43,557 nt of DNA, taken from NCBI GenBank assembly GCA_900544255.1, contig UQUM01000018.1, positions 1 to 43,557 on the forward strand, in the 5' to 3' direction. Every line of letters begins with the position of its first letter. The stretch's first letter is position 1. The DNA comes from an uncultured Sutterella sp. Its GTDB lineage: Bacteria; Pseudomonadota; Gammaproteobacteria; Burkholderiales; Burkholderiaceae_F. The notes beneath the pieces were generated by a model that saw nothing but the letters and a program-made list of their open reading frames with translations, was not told where the DNA came from and did not search any database. Made by a program: the position numbers and the translations under genes. Of this stretch, positions 32,161-40,981 are shown piece after piece.

Positions 32161-33846
32161 TTACTTCTGTTCGAGCTTCGCCTTGAGGAGAGCCCCGAGG
32201 TTCGTGGTGCCGGAAGAAGAATCGCTGTTCACGCGGTTCAGGGCTTCACGGGTCTGGGCAGCATCCTTCGCCTTGATGGAGAGCTGGATGGAGCGGTTCT
32301 TGCGATCCACGCTGATGATGAGGGCTTCCACCGTGTCGCCGACGGCGAGCTTGGTGGTGGCGTCTTCAACGCGTTCAGCGGAGATTTCGGAAGCGCGCAG
32401 GTAGCCTTCGGTTTCGTCACCGAGATCGATGACGGCACCCTTGGCGTCAACGCTCTTCACCGTGCCCTTTACGAGCGTGCCCTTTTCGTGGTTGCCCGCG
32501 AAAGAGGAGAAGGGATCGCCGCCCAGCTGCTTGATGCCGAGGCTGATGCGTTCACGTTCCGTGTCGATGCCGAGCACCACGGCTTCCACTTCGTCGCCCT
32601 TCTTGTACTTACGGACAGCGTCTTCACCCTGTTCGTTCCAAGAGAGGTCAGAAAGGTGCACGAGACCGTCGATGCCGCCGGGGAGACCGATGAACACGCC
32701 GAAGTCGGTGATCGACTTGATCTGGCCCTTCACCTTGTCGCCCTTCTTGTGGCTCTGGTTGAATTCCTGCCAAGGATTGGCCTTGCACTGCTTCATGCCG
32801 AGGCTGATGCGGCGGCGTTCTTCGTCGATGTCGAGAACCATGACTTCGACTTCGTCACCCAACTGAACGACCTTCTTCGGGTCAACGTTCTTGTTGGTCC
32901 AATCCATTTCGGACACGTGCACGAGGCCTTCGATGCCGCTTTCGATTTCAACGAACGCACCGTAGTCGGTGATGTTCGTAACCTTGCCGAAGAGGCGGGT
33001 GCCCTGCGGGTAGCGGCGGGAGATGCCGATCCACGGATCTTCGCCCAGCTGCTTCAGGCCCAGAGACACGCGGTTCTTTTCCTTGTCGAACTTAAGAACC
33101 TTGGCTTCGATTTCCTGGCCGACCTGAACGACTTCGCTCGGGTGACGCACGCGACGCCAGGCGAGGTCGGTGATGTGCAGCAGGCCGTCGATGCCGCCCA
33201 GATCAACGAACGCACCGTAGTCGGTGATGTTCTTCACGATGCCCTTCACCACAGCGCCTTCGGCGAGGGTTTCGAGGAGCTTCGCGCGTTCTTCGCCCAT
33301 GCTCGCTTCCACCACGGCGCGACGGGACACAACCACGTTGTTGCGCTTGCGGTCGAGCTTGATGACCTTGAATTCCATGGTCTTGCCTTCGTAGGGCGTC
33401 GTATCCTTAACAGGACGCGTATCCACGAGGGAGCCCGGGAGGAAGGCACGGATGCCGTTGGTCATAACGGTGAGGCCGCCCTTGACCTTGCCCGTGATCG
33501 TACCGGTAACGAGTTCGCCGGATTCGAGGGCCTTTTCAAGGTTCATCCAGGCAGCGAGGCGCTTCGCCTTGTCGCGGGAGAGGATGGTGTCGCCGTAACC
33601 GTTTTCCACCGATTCGATCGCCACGGAAACGAAGTCGCCGGGCTGCACGGTCACTTCACCGCGGTCGTCCTTGAATTCTTCGATGGGCACATAGGCTTCG
33701 GACTTGAGGCCGGCGTTGACGACCACGAAGTTGTAGTCCACGCGCACGACTTCAGCGGTGATGACTTCACCCTGACGCATTTCCTGCTTGGCAAGGCTCT
33801 CTTCGAAGAGCTGGGCAAAGGATTCGGTATTGTTAATGTCGGACAT
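32161..33846 (-). CDS. rpsA: 30S ribosomal protein S1
   Basis: S1 brings mRNAs to the 30S subunit. The 561 residues contain six S1 (OB-fold) repeats. Repeats 3-6 show the repeated GXVXXXTDYGAFV or similar cores (GIVKNITDYGAFVDLGGIDG, GKVTNITDYGAFVEIESGIEG, GQIKSITDFGVFIGLPGGIDG). The length matches E. coli S1 (557). It lies between cmk and ihfB. Transcription probably starts upstream of cmk and again in the 119-bp cmk-rpsA gap. Confidence 0.97.
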   Translation of the reverse strand: MSDINNTESFAQLFEESLAKQEMRQGEVITAEVVRVDYNFVVVNAGLKSEAYVPIEEFKDDRGEVTVQPGDFVSVAIESVENGYGDTILSRDKAKRLAAWMNLEKALESGELVTGTITGKVKGGLTVMTNGIRAFLPGSLVDTRPVKDTTPYEGKTMEFKVIKLDRKRNNVVVSRRAVVEASMGEERAKLLETLAEGAVVKGIVKNITDYGAFVDLGGIDGLLHITDLAWRRVRHPSEVVQVGQEIEAKVLKFDKEKNRVSLGLKQLGEDPWIGISRRYPQGTRLFGKVTNITDYGAFVEIESGIEGLVHVSEMDWTNKNVDPKKVVQLGDEVEVMVLDIDEERRRISLGMKQCKANPWQEFNQSHKKGDKVKGQIKSITDFGVFIGLPGGIDGLVHLSDLSWNEQGEDAVRKYKKGDEVEAVVLGIDTERERISLGIKQLGGDPFSSFAGNHEKGTLVKGTVKSVDAKGAVIDLGDETEGYLRASEISAERVEDATTKLAVGDTVEALIISVDRKNRSIQLSIKAKDAAQTREALNRVNSDSSSGTTNLGALLKAKLEQK

Positions 33847-33965
33847 GTATAAAGTCGCAATAAAAAGGATCTCGCCCTTCCGGGAACCCGACGGGTCAAC
33901 GGGGCGGTGTTTTCAATATAAGGCCGGCGGAAACCCGGTTTTCCGTCGGCTGAAAAAATTTATTA

Positions 33966-34625
33966 CTAAGCGTTCTTTTCCTTCCACCACCGAAGGATCT
34001 GATCAACCGTCTCCTCAATCGTGAGAGCCGAGTTGTCCAGTACCTTCGCATCGGCAGCCGGAACGCACGGCGCCACCGCTCTTTCACGGTCGCGGCGGTC
34101 ACGTTCCAAAAGATCGCGCGTAAGGTTCGTTAGGTTAGCAGAAATTCCCTTCGCTATCAACTGCTTATATCGGCGCTCTGCGCGGGCTTCTGCCGTGGCC
34201 GTCAAAAAGACCTTCAGCTGAGCCTCGGGAAAGACGACGCTTGCCATATCGCGGCCGTCCGCCACGAGCCCCGGCGCCTCGGCGTAACGGCGCTGCAGAT
34301 CGAGAAGTTCAGCGCGCACCCTGGGGAGCGCCGCCACCTTACTTGCCGCAATTCCGACGGCTTCCGCACGAATCGCTTCCGTCACGATTTCGCCGTCCAT
34401 CGTGATTTCCCCGTCCTTAAATTCCGGACGCATGTCTCGGGCTTCTTCGGCACAGGCAGCTTCATCCGTGAGGTCAAGAGACTTCTTCACGCAGCGCAAA
34501 GCACAGAGTCGGTAAAGCGCCCCGCTGTCAAGGTAATGGAATCCCAGCGCCTTGGCGACGATTGCGGAAACCGTCCCTTTGCCGCTCGCGGTCGGACCGT
34601 CAATCGCCAAAACTTTCGTCGTCAT
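33966..34625 (-). CDS. cmk: cytidylate kinase
   Basis: Cmk phosphorylates CMP and dCMP. I chose ATG 34625 (MTTKVLAIDGPTASGKG, 219 residues) because it has an excellent AAAGGAGAGCAG ribosome-binding site; the frame is open 23 residues further upstream. The P-loop GPTASGKGT, the LDSGALYR segment, the VADGRDMASVVFP motif and the LTATAEARAERRYKQL lid region are present. It is in the standard aroA-cmk-rpsA order. Confidence 0.96.
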   Translation of the reverse strand: MTTKVLAIDGPTASGKGTVSAIVAKALGFHYLDSGALYRLCALRCVKKSLDLTDEAACAEEARDMRPEFKDGEITMDGEIVTEAIRAEAVGIAASKVAALPRVRAELLDLQRRYAEAPGLVADGRDMASVVFPEAQLKVFLTATAEARAERRYKQLIAKGISANLTNLTRDLLERDRRDRERAVAPCVPAADAKVLDNSALTIEETVDQILRWWKEKNA

Positions 34626-34744
34626 CTGCTCTCCTTTGCATGCGCATGACTCTAAAAACAACAAAACCCCCGACACACGGTCAGAGGCCTGCAACCGAAG
34701 CGCAGATCATTCCTGCACATCCGGCCGCAATTTTACCAACCTTC

Positions 34745-36052
34745 TCAGTTCCGTTTTCCGATTATCCGAAAAAACTCATCAAAATACGCCGGGTACGTCT
34801 TCGCCGTACACCCGGGATCCTTAATCACCACAGGCACCCCTGCCGCCGCTGCGAGCGAAAAGCTCATCGCCATCCGGTGATCATCGTACGTTGCAACTTC
34901 CACGTTTTCCGCTACTGCAGCGCCGCGTTCCACTTCAATCCAATCCGGGCCGCTCTCTACCCTCGCCCCAAATTTATTCATTTCCGCAGCCATCGCGGCG
35001 ATGCGGTCCGTTTCCTTCACACGCCAGGAAGCGATTCCCGTGAGACGTACCGCCCCTTCTGTCTTGAGCGCCATCGGCACCAACGTCATCGCCGCATCCG
35101 GAATCTTGGTACAGTCAAGAGTAATGCCTTTCAAAACTTTTCCTGCCGACAAAGACGCCTCTGTGTACCGGTCGCCCCGGGTAATTACGGCGCCCATTTG
35201 TTCCAGCACGTCGGCAAATGCCGCGTCCCCCTGTAGCGCGTTTCGCCCGACGCCCTCCACCCGGACGGGGCCGCCCGTGAGCGCACCCAACGCCAAGAAA
35301 TAACTCGCCCCGGAAGCATCCCCCTCCACCGCATAATTTTCCTGTGCGCAGTAGCCGCCCTTTGCCACCCGAAAGCCCTTTTTCGTCACCGTTACGTCGG
35401 CACCGAAGGTCTTCATCATGGCAAGCGTAATGTCGATGTAAGGGCGACTGATAAGTTCACCTTCCACCGTAATCTCGAGTCCCTCTTCCGGTGCGATCAA
35501 CGGTGCCGTCAACAAAAGCGCCGTCAGATACTGACTGGAAACGTTGCCCCGAACGCTCACCCGGCGACCGACGGGGACGGCGGGACGAAAGACGAGCGGC
35601 AGAAAGCCTTCCTTTTTTTCGCAAGTGACGTCAGCACCCAACGTCCGTAAAGCCGCAAGCAGATCGCCGATGGGGCGCTCCCTCATGCGTTCAATCCCGT
35701 CCAAGCGATAGTGTCCGCCTGCAAACGCGAGCGCAGCCGTCAGCGTACGCGCCGCGGTACCCGCATTCCCAATGAAGAGTTCCGCCGACTTGACGGGGAA
35801 AAAGCCGCCGGCGCCTTCGATCACCGCCGCATCACCGTCTGCCGTCACCTTCACGCCGAGTTTAGTTAGGCTCTCCAACATGCGTTCCGTATCGTCCGCC
35901 CGCAAGAGTCCGGTAAGACGCGTTGTCCCAGAGGCCAGTGCCGCCAGCATCAGCGCCCGATTGGAAATCGATTTTGATCCGGGTAACTTTACGGTGCCCG
36001 AAGCTGCCGTCACAGGAGGCAGCTGTATTTCAGAGGGAAAGTTTTTCGTCAT
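34745..36052 (-). CDS. aroA: 5-enolpyruvylshikimate-3-phosphate synthase
   Basis: AroA catalyses the sixth step of the shikimate pathway. The 435 residues carry LPGSKSISNRALMLAALASG near the start, the signature LFIGNAGTAARTLTAAL, RERPIGDLLAAL, and the C-terminal RVKETDRIAAMAAEM and DDHRMAMSFSLAA. The start ATG overlaps the stop of the AAA-ATPase remnant (ATGA), so the two were translationally coupled. In many relatives aroA is preceded by serC, pheA and tyrA; those are missing here. Confidence 0.97.
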   Translation of the reverse strand: MTKNFPSEIQLPPVTAASGTVKLPGSKSISNRALMLAALASGTTRLTGLLRADDTERMLESLTKLGVKVTADGDAAVIEGAGGFFPVKSAELFIGNAGTAARTLTAALAFAGGHYRLDGIERMRERPIGDLLAALRTLGADVTCEKKEGFLPLVFRPAVPVGRRVSVRGNVSSQYLTALLLTAPLIAPEEGLEITVEGELISRPYIDITLAMMKTFGADVTVTKKGFRVAKGGYCAQENYAVEGDASGASYFLALGALTGGPVRVEGVGRNALQGDAAFADVLEQMGAVITRGDRYTEASLSAGKVLKGITLDCTKIPDAAMTLVPMALKTEGAVRLTGIASWRVKETDRIAAMAAEMNKFGARVESGPDWIEVERGAAVAENVEVATYDDHRMAMSFSLAAAAGVPVVIKDPGCTAKTYPAYFDEFFRIIGKRN

Positions 36053-36390
36053 TTAAGTTCCTCGGCGTACATTTCATCAATCTCAATCAATACCAGATCA
36101 TCACGTACCGGCTTTTCATCAAAGCCTGAACGGGAGACAAAGCCATACCGGTACGCTTCCAGCGGAGAACGCTTCACCTGCTCAATTTCGTGCGCCATCA
36201 GCGACAACGACAAAGGTTGCGAACGGAACTTCACCTCATAGGGAATGAATCCCTTGTCATCTTCCGTCACCACATCGAATTCCCCGTGGCGATGCTCTTG
36301 GGGTAAATCGTACCAATACCGACCGATGCGTTCGAACGGCGGCTCCATCAATCCCCTCCGATTACGACGAACGAGGTATTGTTTTGCCAC
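36049..36390 (-). pseudogene. C-terminal remnant of an AAA ATPase with DUF234 domain
   Basis: About 113 residues remain from VAKQYLVRRNRRG to YAEELK. They match the DUF234 tail seen behind the ATPase of STAND/MNS-like archaeal-type ATPases, with a PD-(D/E)xK-like pattern GEFDVVTEDDKGFIPYEVKFR. There is no natural start; the frame opens at the right boundary of the TnpB element. The N-terminal part is on the other side of that element (37801-38136). Its stop codon overlaps the aroA start. Confidence 0.75.
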
Positions 36391-36393
36391 GTT

Positions 36394-36422
36394 GTGAAGT
36401 CTCCCTCGACTAAAGTCGAAGG
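36394..36422 (-). repeat. right end of the TnpB element (terminal hairpin)
   Basis: On the minus strand CCTTCGAC-TTTA-GTCGAGG forms a hairpin that contains the tnpB stop codon (TAG 36410-36412). The sequence then runs GGAGACTTCAC, and coding sequence of the ATPase remnant resumes directly after. Hairpin plus a TTCAC-like end fits an IS200/IS605-type right end and the 3' end of an omega RNA. The exact boundary (about 36394) is inferred. Confidence 0.6.
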
Positions 36423-37804
36423 CTTCCCTCGTTTGTAATCGGAGGGACTACCTCAGTTCGATGCGGGCTGCACTCAGATGATTGGGGTTCTGTGGAACCC
36501 AACTCCGCATGGAGCCTAAAGAGCGAACTTAAGGTGCAGGTACTTCTCTTCACGCATTCCGGAACTTTTGCCGCAACGCGCTGCCCCATCGTCACCGACA
36601 GGGACTTAAAGATTTCTCGGACGAAATACCGAGCGCCGATGTTGTACGAAGCACTCAGATCGCAGTGGTAGCGCTTTCCGTTTTGGAAAGTGCAGAGACT
36701 GTAATTCTTTTCGTCCCGAGTCACGGCGCCGGAACCGTCGAATGCGAGTTTCGACGTATTCCAGGCACAGACCCGGCTCACCCGTTGACCGTTGCGGTGG
36801 GCCTTATCTTCCACCATCTGCTGAACATATTGTGCCCGCCAGTGATGAAGGCGCTGTTTCTTGGAGCCATGCTTACGGCCTTTGAGATCGAGCTTCTCCA
36901 TCACGATAACGTGAGCACTGTAATAAACCGCTGTATCCATGATGAACGTCGCCGTCTTAACGGCAATCGAATCATTGATACCCTTCGCCTTCGCCCAAAG
37001 CCGAGGCATCTTGCGGTTCCCCTGCTTCTGGGCGTTCTTGATGCGTTGCAGTGCACGATTCAGAGAGTCTTTTTCACAGCCGAGGCTCAGGAAGCGCCGC
37101 GCGAGGATAGTGCCATCTGAAGTCATGACAGAGCAGACGCAGGCATTGTTGATGCCGAGATCGACGCTCACGATGGTTTGTTCACGGATGGGAGTAGCGG
37201 TAAGTTTTCTTTCCTCCTCAAAAGGAAAATCGAGCGACCAGTTTTTTCCCCGTCGGCGCAGTGTGGGCACACAGGCTTTCCGCAGAGGGCAATACTTCGC
37301 GATGCAGTCCATGTCGGACTTACGAAGCTTCACCTCCATCCAGTCCCAAGTATTGCGGATGAAGACCTTGATCCGTACCGTATAACGGTCTGTCGTGTTT
37401 TTAAACATGACTTCCCGATACATGGCGGGAAAAGTCCGCCCGACTTTCGGCAACCCCGGTTCTTTTCCTTGAGGACTAGCTTTCCACTGCTTCAGACGAG
37501 TGTGGTAAGAGGAAACCATGCCGTAGGCCTCACTGATGGCGGCACGGCGTAGGTAGCTCGGAAACTTGTAGAACGACTTACCGAAGTCGTATTGGGTCAA
37601 CGGTCTTTTCGATGTCGGCCAACACAACAATTCGGTTTGTCGAGTAACAACATTGATATTGGGTAACGAAGCAAACTGCTTATCCCAATGCTTGAGCATG
37701 ATGCCGATGAAGTAATCCACCGCCTGACGATAAAGAACCGCCGTGGCTTCGAAAGCCCCGGAGGATTCTTTTATCTTGGCAGGATAGGTGGAGATGATCT
37801 TCAT
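36410..37804 (-). CDS. tnpB: TnpB RNA-guided nuclease-like protein (IS605 OrfB family)
   Basis: TnpB proteins are RNA-guided nucleases encoded by IS200/IS605 elements. The 464 residues contain the three RuvC acidic residues: D215 in IVSVDLGINN, E303 in VIVMEKLDL and D382 in CDLSASYNIG. The usual CxxC...CxxC zinc finger between the last two is not seen. Instead there is VCAWNTSKLAFDG and, about 20 residues later, SLCTFQNGKRYHCDLS, so it is a variant. The start MKIISTYPAK is near the left-end hairpin. The last 75 residues overlap the presumed omega RNA, as in other TnpB loci. Confidence 0.85.
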   Translation of the reverse strand: MKIISTYPAKIKESSGAFEATAVLYRQAVDYFIGIMLKHWDKQFASLPNINVVTRQTELLCWPTSKRPLTQYDFGKSFYKFPSYLRRAAISEAYGMVSSYHTRLKQWKASPQGKEPGLPKVGRTFPAMYREVMFKNTTDRYTVRIKVFIRNTWDWMEVKLRKSDMDCIAKYCPLRKACVPTLRRRGKNWSLDFPFEEERKLTATPIREQTIVSVDLGINNACVCSVMTSDGTILARRFLSLGCEKDSLNRALQRIKNAQKQGNRKMPRLWAKAKGINDSIAVKTATFIMDTAVYYSAHVIVMEKLDLKGRKHGSKKQRLHHWRAQYVQQMVEDKAHRNGQRVSRVCAWNTSKLAFDGSGAVTRDEKNYSLCTFQNGKRYHCDLSASYNIGARYFVREIFKSLSVTMGQRVAAKVPECVKRSTCTLSSLFRLHAELGSTEPQSSECSPHRTEVVPPITNEGSLRL

Positions 37805-38136
37805 GGAATACGCTCTGTTCTGGTGCTGAGGATTTTACAGCAGGTGGCTTCTTCAAAGCCTGGTCGGCTTGACTCGCGACTGAAGTCGCAAGGATGCGCC
37901 GACCGATATTTCAAGCACTCTGCCGCCAATGCCGAAAGCGCCGCGGCATTGTCCGCCTCTGCCGTTTGGCGGCAGGCAAAATAAATGACCGCTTCCGTTC
38001 GCCCTTTCAATGACTGACAAACGAGTTCACTTTTTCCGACGCGCCGCCGTCCGTAAATCACCGCGAGATTCTCTTCTTCGCGATCATAAAAAGCGGTGAG
38101 CTCCTTCAGTTTCTGCGTTCGACCGAAAAAATTCAT
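37801..38136 (-). pseudogene. N-terminal remnant of the same AAA ATPase
   Basis: The start MNFFGRTQKLKELTAFY is followed by the Walker A GRRRVGKSE (residues about 29-37), typical of the DUF234-linked ATPases. After about residue 78 the frame runs into the left end of the TnpB element and stops. Walker B and the rest of the ATPase core are missing on both sides of the element, so insertion was accompanied by loss of roughly 250 residues. It lies 103 bp after gyrA on the same strand. Confidence 0.75.
37863..37903 (-). repeat. left-end hairpin of the TnpB element
   Basis: Nested stems: outer GGTCGGC/GCCGACC and inner GCGAC-TTCA-GTCGC. The inner GACTTCAGTC resembles the GACTTTAGTC core of the right end. 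The outer left arm may include host sequence. Confidence 0.5.
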
Positions 38137-38191
38137 TTTTTACTCGGATAAACCCGACTCAACTTGAACCGAGTTATCTTACCTTCGAAAG

Positions 38192-38230
38192 AAAAAACCG
38201 CAGTCACCTCCATCCGGCACTGCGGTTTCT
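38192..38230 (-). terminator. hairpin terminator after gyrA
   Basis: On the minus strand AAACCGCAGT pairs with ACTGCGGTTT and is followed by a T run. It lies just past the gyrA stop codon. Confidence 0.88.
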
Positions 38231-38239
38231 TCCTACGGC

Positions 38240-40981
38240 TTATTTTTCAGAGCCTTCGTCTGCAGAAGTCGGCTCCGTCACTTGCGACGCTTCCGTCGGT
38301 GCAGTCTCTGCCGTACCAGCTTCCGCCGCCGGCTTTTCTTCCACATCGTCTTCCGCCACGCGCACGAGATGAATCAGGCGATCGTCCCCGCGCACATCCA
38401 TCAGGGTGACGCCCTGAGAACCGCGGCCGCAGACGCGGATGTCCTTCACCGGTGTTCTCACGATCATGCCGGATTCGGAAAGGAGCATCACGGAATCTTC
38501 CAGATGCACCAGCGTCGCACCAATCACGCGGCCGTTGCGTTCCGTCGTCGCAATCGCGATCATGCCCTTGGTGTTGCGGGCGTGGCGCGTGTATTCCGCG
38601 ATCGGCGTGCACTTGCCGTAGCCGTTTTCGCAGGCCGTCAATACCAACTGATTGTCGTCTTCGGCCACCAAGAGCGCAATCACCTTCTGCCCTTCTTCCA
38701 AACGGATGCCGCCGATGCCGCGAGCCGTGCGGCCCATGCTGCGCACGCCGCTTTCTTCAAAACGCACGGCCTTACCCGCGTCACTAAAGAGCATCACGTC
38801 GTGCGTACCGTCCGTGATGGCAACCCCGATCAACCCGTCGCCGTCATCCAATTTAATGGCGATCTTCCCGGCTTTCAGCACCTGAGCAAATTCCGTCAAA
38901 GGTGTCTTCTTCACCACGCCGTTTTCGGTTGCCATAAAGACGAAATGATTGTCTTCAAACGCATTCACAGGGAGCGCGATCGAAATTTTTTCGCCTTCCT
39001 GCAGCGGCAGGAGGTTGATGATGGCCTTGCCCTTCGTGTTGCGGGCGCCTTCGGGAATCATATAGACGTCCAGAGCATAGACGCGGCCCAGGTTGCTGAA
39101 GCAGAGCACCTTGCCGTGAGTGTTGGCGACGAAGACCTGTTCAATGACGTCGCCTTCCTTCATCTTCGCCGCGCGCTTGCCCGTCCCGCCGCGTCGCTGT
39201 TCCTGGTATTCCGTGAGCGCAAGGCGCTTGATGTAGCCTTCGCGCGACAAGGTCACCACGACGTTTTCGTTCGCGACGAAATCCAGGGGATTGAAGTTGG
39301 GATCGGTGGAATTGTCGATTTCGCTGCGGCGTTCGTCCCCATAGGTGGCCGCGAGTTCCGCGAGTTCCTCATCCATGATGGCAAGAACGCGTTCGGGCTT
39401 GGCGAGAATATCAAGAAGATCGGCCATCGCCGCGTGCACGTCGCGGTAATCCTGATAGAGCTTATCCTGCTCAAGACCCGTCAATTTCTGCAGCGCCATG
39501 CGCAAGATCGCGTCCGTCTGTACTTCAGAAAGGTGATAAAGCCCTTCTTTATCCAGCCCGCACCCCGCAGGGATGTCCGTCGGCATATAAAGCGACGGAT
39601 CATCCACGTTCGCGAGAAGCGACTGCACCAAGGCCGACTCCCAACCGCGCGCCATCAGCTGCTGCTTGGCGATCGCCGGGGTCGGGGCGTTCTTGATGAC
39701 GGCGATGAATTCGTCAATGTTGGAAAGTGCCACGGCCTGACCTTCGAGGAGGTGTCCCTTGTCGCGGTTTTTCTTCAGACGGAAAATCGTGCGGCGATTC
39801 ACAACTTCGCGGCGGTGACGCAGGAAATATTCGATGATCTGCCGGAGATTCAAAAGCCGCGGCTGGCCGTCCACCAAAGCCACCATGTTCATGCCGAACG
39901 AGGTCTGCATCATGGTGAGCTTGTAGAGCTGATTCAGAATCACTTCACCGAAGGCACCGACTTTGAGTTCCATGACGATGCGCACCTTGTCGGTGGATTC
40001 GTCGCGGATTTCGGAAATGCCTTCGATCTTCTTGTCGTGCATGAGACGCGCAATCGTCTCCACGAGCACTTTCTTATTGACCTGGTAGGGAATATCGTCC
40101 ACCACCAAAACCTGGCGTCCCGTCTTCGTTTCTTCGTAGTGCGTGTGAGAACGGATGACGACGCGGCCGCGGCCCGTGCGGTAGCCTTCGTGAACGCCCT
40201 TCAAACCAAAGATGATGCCCCCCGTGGGGAAGTCGGGCGCGGGCATTTTGGCAATCAGTTCTTCAATCGTCGCTTCCGGATGGTGCAGGAGATGCCGGCA
40301 GGCTTCGACGGTTTCCGTCAGATTGTGAGGCGGAATATTCGTCGCCATACCGACGGCAATACCCGCCGAGCCGTTCACCAAAAGGTTCGGCAGCTTCGCC
40401 GGGAGCACCACGGGTTCGCGCTCCGAGTTGTCGAAGTTGGGAATGAAGTCCACCGTTTCTTCGTCCAAATTGTCGAGCATCGCATCGGCAATTTTGGCCA
40501 ATCGGCATTCCGTATAACGCATGGCCGCCGCCCCGTCGCCGTCGATGGAACCGAAGTTCCCCTGACCGGATACGAGGGGGTAGCGCATGGAGAAGTCCTG
40601 CGCCAGGCGCACCAGCGTCTGATACGCCGCCAAGTCCCCGTGCGGATGGTATTTACCCAACACGTCGCCCACGATGCGCGCGCATTTTTTCGTGGGATTA
40701 TTGAACGTGTTGTTCATCTGGTACATCGCGTACAACACGCGGCGGTGCACAGGTTTGAAGCCGTCCCGAACATCGGGAAGCGCTCGCCCCACGATGACGC
40801 TCATCGCGTAATCGAGATAAGCCTGCTTCATTTCTTTTTCAAGCGCCACCGGCAACGTTTCCAGGGAGTAGGAAATAGGCATGCCGTTGGATTCGCCGGC
40901 ATTGATGTCGCCCAAGGCTTCCGACGCGTCCGCCGTCGGATTTTCTCCTGTCTTCACATCGTCTTTGTTGTCTTGATCCAT
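38240..40981 (-). CDS. gyrA: DNA gyrase subunit A
   Basis: GyrA is the DNA-cleaving subunit that, with GyrB, introduces negative supercoils. The 913 residues have an N-terminal extension of about 34 residues relative to E. coli, the catalytic tyrosine Y156 in AAMRYTECRL, GSAGIAVGMATNIPPHN, and the GyrA box EQRRGGTGKRA in the C-terminal pinwheel, which distinguishes it from ParC. The quinolone-determining region reads HPHGDLAAYQT, so the positions of E. coli Ser83 and Asp87 are Leu117 and Gln121 here. It is divergent from ompA. Confidence 0.97.
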   Translation of the reverse strand: MDQDNKDDVKTGENPTADASEALGDINAGESNGMPISYSLETLPVALEKEMKQAYLDYAMSVIVGRALPDVRDGFKPVHRRVLYAMYQMNNTFNNPTKKCARIVGDVLGKYHPHGDLAAYQTLVRLAQDFSMRYPLVSGQGNFGSIDGDGAAAMRYTECRLAKIADAMLDNLDEETVDFIPNFDNSEREPVVLPAKLPNLLVNGSAGIAVGMATNIPPHNLTETVEACRHLLHHPEATIEELIAKMPAPDFPTGGIIFGLKGVHEGYRTGRGRVVIRSHTHYEETKTGRQVLVVDDIPYQVNKKVLVETIARLMHDKKIEGISEIRDESTDKVRIVMELKVGAFGEVILNQLYKLTMMQTSFGMNMVALVDGQPRLLNLRQIIEYFLRHRREVVNRRTIFRLKKNRDKGHLLEGQAVALSNIDEFIAVIKNAPTPAIAKQQLMARGWESALVQSLLANVDDPSLYMPTDIPAGCGLDKEGLYHLSEVQTDAILRMALQKLTGLEQDKLYQDYRDVHAAMADLLDILAKPERVLAIMDEELAELAATYGDERRSEIDNSTDPNFNPLDFVANENVVVTLSREGYIKRLALTEYQEQRRGGTGKRAAKMKEGDVIEQVFVANTHGKVLCFSNLGRVYALDVYMIPEGARNTKGKAIINLLPLQEGEKISIALPVNAFEDNHFVFMATENGVVKKTPLTEFAQVLKAGKIAIKLDDGDGLIGVAITDGTHDVMLFSDAGKAVRFEESGVRSMGRTARGIGGIRLEEGQKVIALLVAEDDNQLVLTACENGYGKCTPIAEYTRHARNTKGMIAIATTERNGRVIGATLVHLEDSVMLLSESGMIVRTPVKDIRVCGRGSQGVTLMDVRGDDRLIHLVRVAEDDVEEKPAAEAGTAETAPTEASQVTEPTSADEGSEK

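Larger units (their letters stand above)
36394..37905 (-). mobile_element. IS200/IS605-type element carrying tnpB only
   Basis: It consists of tnpB (36410-37804), the right-end hairpin (36394-36422) and a left-end hairpin (37863-37903). There is no tnpA transposase, as in the IS1341-type group. It sits inside an AAA-ATPase gene. The left boundary is uncertain by some tens of bases. Confidence 0.65.

Noticed and set aside
32488..33852. A 454-residue open frame antisense to rpsA
   Set aside because: It is the shadow of highly biased S1 codons. No family features and no ribosome-binding site of note.
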